DNA from: an uncultured Sulfitobacter sp.
GTDB lineage: Bacteria; Pseudomonadota; Alphaproteobacteria; Rhodobacterales; Rhodobacteraceae
Assembly: GCF_947499945.1 (NCBI RefSeq)
Contig: NZ_CANMQD010000005.1
Coordinates: forward strand, 1 to 64,000
DNA: 64,000 nucleotides
Direction: 5' to 3'
Positions within the stretch are counted from its first letter, which is position 1; the number at the start of each line of letters is the position of its first letter. Positions 9,512 through 21,200 of the stretch are shown one piece after another. Below the pieces are notes generated by a model. The model was given only the letters and a program-made list of their open reading frames with translations, was not told the DNA's origin and searched no databases. The translations under genes and the position numbers were made by a program.

Positions 9512-10290
9512 ACGCCACGTTAATGGCCATGGTGATGTTGCGCGAACCGCTTAGGTTTGATGCAGATGGAGTGGGCGCTGTATTGGGCGCCCTTCCTGTA
9601 TCTGCAAAGCCGAAGCTGCGCGAGATCAGCAATGACGGAAAAGCCGTTTCTGTCGCGCTCGATGATCAGGTCATTGCGTTGATCAGCGCAGATACGCCAT
9701 TGCCCATCGCTGAGTTCAGCCAAAACCTTGAACGCGCTGATGGTGGTGTGTTGCGTGCGGATGTCACTGCGCACACTGCCCATTTGATGGTTGTTTGCCA
9801 TCTACAAAATGTCGTGATGGGAGAGGCCGCGATGGGTGCGGCCTGTGTTCACGTGCTTGCTGCGCGTTTGGCGGATCTGGGACAACCTGTTGCCGGCCTT
9901 TGGGCCAGTAGCATGCAAGTGAATGGTTGGGCCGAGTTCAAAGCAGATTCTGAACGTGCGGCCACTGCATTTGAAGGCGAAGGTCCGCTTGCGTTGCCTG
10001 GCCATTTCTGGACAGCAATTGAGCCGACCAAGCTGGCAGATCAAAATGGCGGTAAAACACGGGGTCTTGCTGCGATCACGGGATATGAGTTGGAGCTGAC
10101 GCCACTCTTTTGGCCAGCGGAGCGGGTTGTCGCACGGCTGGCTGGCACCGTTGAGTATTTGTTGACGCATGGTCCAATTCTGGAAGAGGGCCAAACCTTG
10201 GGCGTGACCGAAGATGAGAGATTTCGCATCACAAAAAAACGCGATGGCACTTTGGTACTAACGCTTGAACTGATATTAGCGGAAAATTGA
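9508..10290 (+). CDS. DUF4261-domain protein, candidate immunity or accessory factor (260 aa)
   Basis: Soluble protein without signal peptide or membrane helix. The C-terminal part from about residue 175 (TRGLAAITGYELELTP, then PILEEGQTLGVTEDERF) matches the DUF4261 pattern of a TRGL segment followed by a helix and a 'G..LxdGxTxGx' turn. DUF4261 proteins have no established biochemical role; in my recollection they often occur near SUFU- and DUF1963-type genes in toxin loci. The ATG overlaps the acyltransferase stop (ATGA). Position between the acyltransferase and the toxin-like gene, together with two DUF1963 genes, suggests an immunity or chaperone role by inference only. Confidence 0.7.
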   Translation: MNATLMAMVMLREPLRFDADGVGAVLGALPVSAKPKLREISNDGKAVSVALDDQVIALISADTPLPIAEFSQNLERADGGVLRADVTAHTAHLMVVCHLQNVVMGEAAMGAACVHVLAARLADLGQPVAGLWASSMQVNGWAEFKADSERAATAFEGEGPLALPGHFWTAIEPTKLADQNGGKTRGLAAITGYELELTPLFWPAERVVARLAGTVEYLLTHGPILEEGQTLGVTEDERFRITKKRDGTLVLTLELILAEN

Positions 10291-10298
10291 TCTAGAGC

Positions 10299-11273
10299 AT
10301 GCAGGAAGCCGCGATCAGATCACTCTTGGAGGAGCTGTGCCAGCCCGCGACAATGCTGGTCCCCGCTGTAGGGACTGGTGCGTCGGGCTGCTGGTTGGGC
10401 GGATCGCCGTATTTGCCTGATGACGTCGCATGGCCCATGTATTTTCATGACGATGCGCATTCGCAGTTGATCAAGAAGGGGGGGCAGATCGCCATTCCGA
10501 TGCATTTTCTTGCGCAGATTAATCTCTCGGAATGTCCCCGCCCTGAAGGTTTTCCGCAGCTACCTGCCTCGGGTATGATCTATGTATTTTATGATCCCGT
10601 CGTGGCCCCGTGGGCGCGCGAAAGCGAAGCGATGAATTATTACGGGGAAGGGATCGCCGTCATCTACCGCGATGTGGATTGGACAACCTGTGCCGAGCGG
10701 ATCGCGCCGCAGATGCCTGACCTATCGATGTTCGGGCATCTGCGCATTCAAGGGGTGGAGACAACGCATCCTTGGTGGGATCACAGTCTTGAGCCTCAGC
10801 GACCGTATTTTAGCAAGCAGCCCGTTGATTTGCTGATCGCGGATTCCTATCCCGATATGGAATTGGCTACGCGCTTTGACAACGCGACCGACAATATACC
10901 CAAAGTGAACTCATCCGAGTTTTTCGAGTATCTCGAAGATCGCAGCAAAATCCTGAGTTATTACATCGAGCAACGGGACGCAGAGCGCGAACCCAAGCAC
11001 GCAAACCTGTCCCGCGATCGCGTCCCTGAAAGCCGTCATACGGTTTTTGGCGCGCCGCATCGGCAGCTTAGGTGGTTGCGAAACGCGGTGCTTGATGCGC
11101 GTAGCGATAGTGCTGATCCAGAGGAGTTGATCAAACTTTTCGGTTTCGCGCGTGATGCAAGTATTGGTCATCAGTTCTTTGGGTATAGTGGATTGGGGAT
11201 TTGGATCACGCGCGGTGCTTTGGCGGGTGGGGATTTCAGCAACGTTTCAGGCTGGATTGAGAACAATGGATAG
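10299..11273 (+). CDS. DUF1963 (YwqG-like) protein, candidate immunity protein (324 aa)
   Basis: Soluble DUF1963 family member. It shows the N-terminal 'GGSPYLPDDVAWP' element (about residues 34-46), FLAQINLSE (about 69-77), MIYVFYD near 93, and the C-terminal GDFSNVSGWIENN that corresponds to the family's final 'GDFS' strand. The family adopts a two-lobed beta sandwich of unknown activity and is frequent beside secreted toxins. It begins eight bases after the DUF4261 stop and is co-transcribed. It is about 320 residues long and is a clear but distant paralogue of the next gene. An immunity function is inference from context. Confidence 0.75.
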   Translation: MQEAAIRSLLEELCQPATMLVPAVGTGASGCWLGGSPYLPDDVAWPMYFHDDAHSQLIKKGGQIAIPMHFLAQINLSECPRPEGFPQLPASGMIYVFYDPVVAPWARESEAMNYYGEGIAVIYRDVDWTTCAERIAPQMPDLSMFGHLRIQGVETTHPWWDHSLEPQRPYFSKQPVDLLIADSYPDMELATRFDNATDNIPKVNSSEFFEYLEDRSKILSYYIEQRDAEREPKHANLSRDRVPESRHTVFGAPHRQLRWLRNAVLDARSDSADPEELIKLFGFARDASIGHQFFGYSGLGIWITRGALAGGDFSNVSGWIENNG

Positions 11274-11317
11274 AGCCGCTGATTTCATATGCACTGATGC
11301 ATTTTGCGAGGTGCATT

Positions 11318-12256
11318 ATGACGCCTGAGCAATGTGCGGCCCGTGTGAAATTGGCACAGCGCTCTGGTTTCGGAATGCTGCGCACACCTAACGTCGATGA
11401 TGCAGGGACGGCAGGGTGCTATTATGGTGGGCGGCCTATGATGCCTGCAGATATGGCGTGGCCGACGCTGTATTTCGAAGCATACGATGTAACGATGCCG
11501 ATGCATTTTCTGTCGCGGATTGATTTGGGTGAAATGCCTGACATGGCTGGTTTGCCGGACATGCCGCGCCACGGTGCGCTGCTGGTGTTTATGGAGCTGT
11601 CAATTGGGTTGAATGGTGTCTTTGGTGACGACCCTAAGTTTGCGGCAAACGGATCGGCCGTGCGCGTGATGCATCTTACTGACACTGAGGGCCCGTTAGT
11701 TGAGCGCGAAATGCCCCCTATCCCCGATTTAGACGAACATCCCTTAGTGAAGCCAATCGCCGACATTATGCGAAAAGCGGGTGTTCCCAAAGTAGAAAGA
11801 CCGCGTGCATTCAAGCGCTGGCCCTTTGCGTTTGTTCCGTTGATTTCGGTACCTGGGCCAGATGAATTCTGGGTAGAGAACGAGACCCAGTTTATCCCTG
11901 CTGAATGTCGTGAGCATAGCCAGAAATTCTATGACGCTTACGAGGCGCGGATTGAAACCAAGTGGCCAGATTTTAGCTATTATGACCGCTGGCGGCTAGC
12001 GAATGGTGTGGGGCACGATTTCCTTGGTGCGCCGCAATCAACGTCAATACCGAACCAGAAATTTATCGACAGTATGGGCCTGACCCAATGCGCGCCAATC
12101 GGCGATAACGACATTATCTTGATGGTTGTTTCAGACATCAATGAGATCGATATGAAGATTTCGGGCGGCGGCGCGCCTTACCAAATTTTTATAGACAAAG
12201 AAGACTTGCGGAATGGTGTCTTTGACCATCTGCATATCTGGAGAGCGACAGACTGA
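11318..12256 (+). CDS. DUF1963 (YwqG-like) protein, second paralogue (312 aa)
   Basis: Shares the DUF1963 elements with its upstream neighbour: YYGGRPMMPADMAWP near the N-terminus, MPMHFLSRIDLGEMP, GALLVFME, and a C-terminal 'DINEIDMKISGGG' strand. The ATG at 11318 is chosen over 11297 because GCGAGG lies six to seven bases upstream and the homology begins right after it. The gene ends in an ATGA overlap with the giant RTX gene, so the two should be translationally coupled. That is the arrangement expected if this protein must be made with, and at least as early as, a toxic partner. The immunity role remains inferred. Confidence 0.75.
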   Translation: MTPEQCAARVKLAQRSGFGMLRTPNVDDAGTAGCYYGGRPMMPADMAWPTLYFEAYDVTMPMHFLSRIDLGEMPDMAGLPDMPRHGALLVFMELSIGLNGVFGDDPKFAANGSAVRVMHLTDTEGPLVEREMPPIPDLDEHPLVKPIADIMRKAGVPKVERPRAFKRWPFAFVPLISVPGPDEFWVENETQFIPAECREHSQKFYDAYEARIETKWPDFSYYDRWRLANGVGHDFLGAPQSTSIPNQKFIDSMGLTQCAPIGDNDIILMVVSDINEIDMKISGGGAPYQIFIDKEDLRNGVFDHLHIWRATD

Positions 12257-15200
12257 TGGCAAATGTATTTGATCGAATTGGTGGCACTGACTCAGGTTTT
12301 GGGGTTTGGCGGGCTGGGGTAATTAGCAATGCAAATCCTGGAAATCTAAGTGGGGTTCAAGGACAGGCGCACCACGTCATTCCGCAATCGGTTTTCAGCG
12401 GTTCCGTAGTGACAGCTATGAACCTTGCCTACCGTTCACGTGCGGCGGGCGGCAACGGTGAGGACTTCGACGTAAACGATCTGCGAAATATGATCTTCCT
12501 ACCCAACAATGGGGAATTTGCGGCGGCTTCTAGACTGGCAGTTCACAACGGTGCGGGTGGCGGTCTTCACCCTGTCTATACTCAGCGTTTAGATTCAACG
12601 ACTTCAAACTTGGCAAGTAAGTTCCAGACAGCGCACAATAACATCCGAAACGGAGACGAGAAAAAGAGCAACGAGCGCAGTATTTCGAAGGCGTTCGAGA
12701 GATACGTTAAAGAAATACAGGACAACACGAAGTTCTTTCTTAGAAAGCCACTTCCTAGTCCACTTGAGTTTTTTCTGTCTTATTCCGATCCTGCTTTGCA
12801 TGAAAAGATTGGGTATAGTCAAACTGAAGGTGTAGCGATTGACGAAAGTGCGAAGGCTGCGATGCTTGCATATGTCGTGGGTACAATGCCCCTCGGTGTG
12901 CAACTGCACGGCATAATCAACTTCAAAGTCAACTATGATGATGAAAATGAAAAGGACCGTCGTGGCGATGAGGGCGAAGCGAAAAGTATCCGCTTATCCA
13001 GCTTCTTCAGAGGTAAAATAAAGGACTCTCTCGAAGAATTTGTCAAAGCGTATCAGGGCAAAAAGGGGCCAATATTCCTTGGAACCGTAGCGCTGCAATT
13101 GATCTCGATTTACCAGATCGTTCGAGATGTAGTTCCGGATGAAGGACAGCTGGAAGAGATACTCGGCGCGACCAACGAACAAGTCTGGGAAATGATCACA
13201 GACGCTATTGAGGATCTGGAAGTTCCAGGTTTGCCCGACCTTAGCGATATCCGTTCGCTCGCGGAGCAAATGCTGAGCGACCCGTTGTTGATTGCGGATA
13301 TTCTGGGGCGTCTCTTGATTCCTGGTTGGGGTTGGGTCGGAACGATCTACGAGATCATCGACAACTTTATGTTCATCAAACAAACGCTGGAATTGGCGGC
13401 GTATGTTTTTGATGATCCTGACTCTATCTTTGGTGCGGCTATTGGTGCGCTGAACGATCTGCTGGATAATCTGATTGAGAAGGCCGAGCGTTGGCTCGGG
13501 TTGGAACTGGACGTCGAAGAAGAGACGGTCACGGATTCCAATGAAGTGGAGGAGACGCAGAGCGATATCTCTGAAGTGGAAGAGGGTCTTGATCCGATTG
13601 ATGAAAAGGTGCGCGAAGAGGAAGAAGAAGTAGGCCCCGACGCAGAAGATATCTTGCCCGACGAATCCGAGTATATGGGAGCAATCTTTGTACCGAGTGA
13701 AATGGACACTGGCGTGGGCATCAACGCTTCCGTTCATTCGTATCTTGATGTTGTCGGCACGGAACGTCGCAAGCTCTACAAAGAAGACCCAGGTGATATT
13801 ACACCTGATTTGCGTGGCAATTTCGCTGTGTTTGGGACGGATCATGATGATACCCTGATGGGTGGACTGAACGATGACGCTATTGTCGGCAAGCTGGGCG
13901 ATGACGCTATTTTTGCCAGCATGGGTAATGACTATCTGATTGGTGGCGGCCAATCCGAAGAAGGTGTTGGCGACTCTTTGACTTATCTGCTGGACAGCAT
14001 CTCCTATATCGACGGGCAGGGTGAAGAGCGGCAGGACACTCTGACAGAACTGTCATTGGAGCTGGGCGGATCAGAGGGCCTGATTAAGGCGTTAAAGATT
14101 TTTGCTAATAATGCGGCTGGTGTCGACTTGATGTCAGGGATCGAGTCTATTCAGCTGAGTAGTGGCACCAACAAGATTACATTCAAAGCGGATGATACCG
14201 AATTTCTATCTGTTCTGCGTTTAATTGACGGTACGCAAGTTGATGAGAAGAAGCACACGCAAGACGGTGTGCCTGAAGTTTTGGTTGCGTCTAACGGGGG
14301 CAATTGGGCAGAAGCTGTACCTGCTTATCGTGATACCGAATTAGAATTCAAAGAATTCAAACCGTCGGATGACGATGGTGATCATGAGGATGAAGAAGAA
14401 GTCAAAATCAAGATCGAAGGGTCTGGCGGGATCACGGGGATTTCGATTTTTGACGGAGACGGCTTCGTCACAAATGCGGAATTCAAGGACGCTGTAACGC
14501 GTGATGATTTCGAAGACCTCGAGCAGGAAGATATCCAATCAAAAGCCCAGAAATGGGCCGATACGCAAGCACTTCCAGAGGGTGCTGATTCCGCAACTGC
14601 TGATCCAAAAAGCGACGATGCCTTTATTCAGGTTTCCAACCTTTATGCGTCCATCGAAGGCGGTGACGATGACGAGACGTTCTGGTCGGTTGATGACAAC
14701 AAGCGCAAGATTGAAGGCAAAGACGGCGACGATGTCATCATGCTGGGCGAAGAACGTTCGTACGACGACGTTCAAAAGGATGGCAAGAGCGAAGCCTTGG
14801 GTGGCGATGGCGATGACCTGATTATTGTCAAAGGCGCGGGCGTTGAGGGCCGCGGCGGTGACGGCGACGACGTGTTGGTGGGTCTTGCTTACGGAGAGGA
14901 CAAGAGCAAGGAGCTGTTGATCGACGGGGGCGATGGCGACGATGTTGTTCACGGGCTCGGCGGTGACGCGATCACGACCATTGGCGGTAAAGGCCGCGAC
15001 TGGATTTATAACACCTCGGGCGGCGGTAACATCTATGGTGATAACTATCTGGGTAACGGCGGCGGTAAAGGTCTTGCGGGGAGTGAAAACTCGGACAAGA
15101 TTTGGTTCAGCCCCGGTGTCACGATGTGGGATCCTGCGGACAACGATGTGCTCCAATACATGGGTAAACCGCTTGTTGGCGGTGCGCAGAACCTGCCATT

Positions 15201-18200
15201 TGGTGCATGGACGATTGTTGTCGACTCAATCGTTGCGGTGTCATCTCTGGCAACGTTCCGATCGCCGATTTATCACGACTATTTCATGCCCCACATTAAG
15301 TACCAGCAGGTAGGCGCGGATTTCTATGTCATTGACCGGTTGAAAGAAGCCTCGGGCAAGGCATCTGGTGCCAGTGAGTCGTGGGGCGGTGACGCACCAT
15401 CGTCTTCTGCTTCGATGCGGTTCAAGAATTTTGAACAGGAAAAGACCTTGTGGAGTGCAGGATTCCGCAAAAACGGTCAGGAAGACCTAGACGCCGCCTG
15501 GAACGTTTTTCAGGCTGTCTTTGCGGGTCAGGGTTTCAACCCTGAGGCGGCGGGCGACATGGGCATGTTGTTCAAAAACTCCAATCCTGGATTGGACATC
15601 TTTTCGTGGATTCCTGGCTTCCCAGGGGGTTTGCTTCGCTATTTGCCGATCTTCGAACACATTCAGACGTTGGCGGGCGCTACCTCTTTGCGCGGCAAAG
15701 CCCTGAAATGGGACGAAGGCGTTGACCCGTTGATCTTTGATCTGGACGGTGATGGAATCGAAACCGAAGCCATTGGCGAAGTTGAGGTCTACTTTGACCT
15801 TGATGGAGATTTATTCGCCGAGCGCACTGGCTGGCTGGGTGAGGATGATGGTTTCCTTGTTCTGGACGAAGATAAGGATGGTATTATTTATGATATCTCC
15901 GAGATGTTCGGTGGTGTTGGTGCGTCTGGCTTTGCTGAATTGGCTGAGCATGATGACAACTTTGACGGCGTTATCACCATCGATGATGAAGTCTTTACAG
16001 AGCTACAGATTTGGCGTGACCGGAACCAAGACGGTGTAACCGATGAAGGTGAGCTGCTGGGACTGGACGAGTGGGGCATTGCTTCAATTGATGTAAACGG
16101 CACATCTATGGGCGATTTTGTTATGCCTTCAGGCACCCAATTGCTACGTGAAGGGACGTTCACATTTGAGGATGGCAGAACCAATCTGGTTTACGATGCC
16201 GTCTTTGACCTGAACCAGACAATCACAACGTTCCGCGGCGAAATAGGCCTGCTGGAAGCACCTGTTATCGAGAGCCGTGGGTACGGCAACTTGGTTAACC
16301 TTGAAATCGCCATGGCGAATGATCGGGAATTGGCCGAGGTCGCTGATGCGGCGGCTCAAGGTATGACAACACCCGACATGCGTACTTTGCGTGGTCAAGC
16401 GGGCGAGACGCTTGGCCTTTGGTCATTCGCGCAAAGTGGGACGCGGGAATTGACACCAGTTCAGTTAAGTGATGCTGGCGGTGAAAGTGTACTGGTTGAT
16501 CGTGCGATCTGGGTTGAAGACGCGCAAGGCGGCTATTGGACATTGCACAGCGGCGCAGTCGTTACCGATACAGATGGTGTCAGCATAGATCGGCCCACCA
16601 TGGCGGATGTTTTAGGGCAGGGCGATGGATGGCAAGTAACGCAAGCCTTCTCACCCGGCAGTCGGGCGGTACCACTGACCGCGCGGGATGAAATACCGTA
16701 TCTTGTTCAAGTTACTGATGGAGTCGCCACAGTTCTTGATTGGGGTGTGAAGCAGGAAAACGGTGCGTGGGCTCTTGCTTCTGGTGCACCTGTCCTTGAC
16801 GAAAACGATGCGCTGGTTGTGGCATCTACAATCCAAGACATTCTGGCGATGGACGCAGGTGCAGGCCAAGAATGGCGCGAAGAAGTCTTTAACCACAATC
16901 CGCTGGCAGATTTACCTGTTGAGGAAATTGGTGTGCGCACGATCGACGGCCACGTTGTTGACTATACGGTCGAGGTCACAGACGGGTTTGGCACATTCTA
17001 TGTCTGGGCGCGGAATGTTGATCGTGCGCTTGAGCTACAGGCGAAGTATGGCACAGCGCGTGAATTTAACCTGCGAAATTTTGAAGTTGATTTTGACACA
17101 CTCGACGAGGTTAACTCGACTGACGATAGCGAGGTGCGCGTCGAGCTTTTGACGCCTGCGCAGTTCAACTTTGCGCTGAACTTCTCTGGCTTCTCTTTCC
17201 AGCCACAAATGCTGAGCGCGACAATTGAACCTGCAACAGGCGTCTTATCCTATACGGTTAGTCCCGAAGAAGACACAGGCGTTGCGGGTCCAGGTGGCTA
17301 TGTATCTGGCATTAAAGGCGTTATTGATTTGCTGGGTGAAGTGTTGCCGCAGTATATCTCGGCGGCGAATGCATTTGCTGTCCGTATGGCATTCCAAGGC
17401 GGATTGTCGCAGTTCGCAGATGGTTTGGAATATGATCCAGAAACCGACCTCTATCGTCCGACCTCGGACCGTGAATTAGCACCAGTATTTGACGCAATCT
17501 TTGACGCTATGCCTGCAACCTACAATGAAGCGGTAGAGTATCTTCAGGGGTGGTCCGAAGTCCTTGCTCAGGTTACGCCAGATTACCGGCCCTCACCCGC
17601 AGGGAATGACAGCGGGCTGTCGATCCGCGTGGACAAAGCGTTCCTTTTGCAAAACCTGATCCCTGCTTGGGAAGCGGCGAATTCTCCGCTCGACCTTCTT
17701 GCGGCCGTTTATGCAATGCAGTTGGACGAAGACCGTTTCATCATGCACGGCGCGGAAGATACAACGGCCACCGGTACAAACGGTACCGACTATTTTTATC
17801 TCGGTGCCGGGGATCAATCGTACCTTGGTGCAAGCGGTGAAGACGTCTATTTCAGCGGTAATACAGCGGGCCACGACCAAATCATCGACTACGATGGTGG
17901 AGGCCGAGATGATTTACGTCTGACGGGTACTTTGCCCGAAGATGTGAGTTTTACCCGCGATGGGCAAAACCTTGTCATCACTTATGATGTACCAGAGGGC
18001 GATCCGATCAAAACGATAACGGTTGTGGATCACTTCCTCGGGGACATGAACCCGATTATCAAAAATGGCCGTCGTGACAGTGGTGTGGAGCAGGTGGTCT
18101 TTGGCAATGGAGCAGTCTTTGACCGCTTCCAAATCGCAATGGAAGTCAGCGTTGAGCGCGATACCAATGATGTCATCATCGGCTCCGGCTCTGGCGATGT

Positions 18201-21200
18201 TCTGCGCGGCGGCAAAGGAAGCGACGTCGTGCGCGGCGCTGCGGGGGGCGACTATTACTTCTACAATCTTGGCGATGGTCAGGATGTCTTTGGTGAAGAA
18301 ACCGACTTCTGGAATACGGCTTCTCAGGCAGGGATCGGCCCCCTTGAAGGCGGGCTTGATTTTGTATTTTTCGGGGAAGGCATTACGACAAATCGGCTGC
18401 GCTATATTCGTGAAGGTGACAGCGACACAATCGAAATCCGTTTTCTGGATGCTGAGGGTGAGGAAACAGGCGACAGCCTGACGCTTGAAAAACAGTTCTT
18501 TGGCATCCGCAATCCACTGCCAGGTGCCTTGGGCGAATTTGATCCGAGTCTCGAATTCGAGTTCGTCGCGCCGTTCATGATCGAGCAATTCGTCTTTGAC
18601 AGCGGTGCGACGCTGGACATTGAGCAATTGATGGCGAATGTGTTGGCTGATGCGCGGACAAGTGGTGACGATGCGATCTTCGGCTTTATCAACGATAACC
18701 GTTTGGACGGTGGTGCGGGCGATGATGTCCTGCGCGGACTTGAGGGTAGCGATACCTATGTCTTCGGGCGGGGCTACGGCGAAGACTTAATCAACGATCT
18801 CGATGAGTCATTCCGTCTTGAGCTGTTCGGCCCAAGCGTGACAGATAAATTGGTATTCCGCGATGATCTGCGCTGGACAGACTTTGACTTTATCCGTGAC
18901 GGCGCCACTGACACCTTGCGCATGATGATTTCAGGGACCGACGATGGCATCGTCATGACAGAGTTCCTGCGGACCTTGCCGTTGTTTGGCAATGACGTGA
19001 ACCGCATTGAAGAGTTCTATTTCGCAGATGGTACCGTTTGGGGCTGGGATAAATTCGTCCAGCATTACGTAGATATTGCGCGGACAGAAGGCGACGACAC
19101 TATATATGGTTTCAATGTTGCAGACAGCATTGACGGGGGCGCAGGGAACGACCGCCTTGAAGGGCAGGGCGGTAGTGACATTTACTACTTCCGTGCCAAT
19201 GAGGGCACGGACACCATCTCTGATTGGGGCGGGTATGACCGCGTTGTTCTCGAAAATATCTCTTCGGACGAGATTACGTTCTCACGGACGTCTGAAGATC
19301 TGGTCATCACGATAGATGCGGCAGGAGAGCAGTTGGTTCTTGAAGGCCAATACGTGCGCGCTGAGCAGCAGAGATGGGCCGTCGAGAGTCTGATTTTCAC
19401 CGACAGAACTGTCGACTTTACCGATGTGAACGCCGAAGATATCGACTTGGTTGGCAGCTCTGCGAGCGAGACGTTAACGGGGTCGAATTTCAACGAACGC
19501 ATTGATGGGCGTGACGGTAATGACCTGCTCATCGGACGTGATGGTGGCGATATTTACGTCTTTGACGTGGGATACGGTCAGGACATCATCGAAGATCAAC
19601 GGGAGAAATCCCGATGGAAGGATCTTCGTTATGTCAATGATCCAGTCTTTGACACGGTCGAGTTCGGTGGTGATATAAACCGCGACAATATTAGCTTTGC
19701 GCGTTTGCAAGATGACTTGGTCATCACCATTGATGGACGTCCCGATTCTCTGACGATCCGCAACCAGTTTCAAAAGGGCGGTTGGGGTGTCGAGCTGTTC
19801 AAATTCTATGATGGCTCCACCATGACCATCCGTGAAGCGGTTCAGGATATTGATATCGAAGGGGGTAACTTTGGCGACAACGTATTGGTTGGCATCTCTG
19901 GTCAAGAAAACATTCTGGATGGGCGTCAGGGCGACGACATCCTACGGGGGGCGAACCTTGCTGACAGCTATGCGTTTGGCGTAGAATACGATCAGGATCG
20001 TATTGAAGAAGTCACCGACAATGGAACGCTAGACCGCGTTGTATTCGGAGCGACTGTTGACCCTGATGCGTTAATTTTGCGCCGTGACGGCGACGATCTG
20101 ATCATTGATCTGGGAAATGGTGCGGATGTTCTGACCATTGTTGACGGCTTGGGTTCGCACACCGTCGAGCGTTTCGAGTTCGCCGGCGGCGTTGCTTGGA
20201 CGCTGGAAGAGTTGCGCGATCGCATGCTTATCGGCACAGACAATAATGATGTGATTATCGGATTTGCCAGCCGGGATGACGTTCTTGAGGGTAAGGCTGG
20301 CTCAGATGCTCTTGAAGGGCGGACCGGCAATGATGAGTACCGCTGGGGGTATACGGACGGGCACGATAGTGTTGCTGAAACTGGCGGGATTGATAAAGTT
20401 GTTTTTGGCGCTGGTATTGAGCGTAAAGACGTCGACTTTGCCACACTGAATGGTGATCTGATTGTTACCCTGACGGGTACTGGCGAAACTCTTGTGATTT
20501 TACAGGGCGCGTCAGAGGCGCAAAACGTCTGGGTTGAGCATTTCGAATTCGAGGATGGTTCGACTTATACACGCGATGATGTCCTTCGGCTTGTGCTACA
20601 AAAAGAAACAAACGCAGACATGGATATCATCGATGCGCGCGATGACATCAGTGGATTGGGCATTGTTCCGGGTCCGGGATTTGATGCCGTGCAACTGGAT
20701 GAGAATACGTCGCTAACGTTTTATCAAGGTGACGGTGTTGACCGTGTAACGCCAAACTGGCGCAGCACATTTGCTGAGATCAACTTTGCTGATTATACCT
20801 CTTCCGAAGTGGAAATCCGTGTCACCAGCATAAATGGTTCGGACTTGGCGATCAGCTTCCCTGAAACGGGTGATCAGGTCATTCTGGTTGGCGGACGAAC
20901 ACGGACCACACTGCCAACCATCAACTTCTCTGATGGGGTCTCTTGGGGCCGCGAGGAACTGTTTGCCGCGCTTGTCGAGCGCGCCCAAACGGACGGCGAT
21001 GATGTCATCTATGGTAGTGCTTTGGCCGATATTATTGAAGGCGGCAAAGGCGATGACGATATTCAAGGGGCTGGCGGGAATGATACCTATTTGTTCAGCC
21101 GCGGTGATGGGAAAGATGTTATTGCCGACACAGGTGGTGGCAATACGCTGAAGGTTTCCGGCTACCTTTCCTCTGAAGTGTATATCCGTTTGCCGATCAC

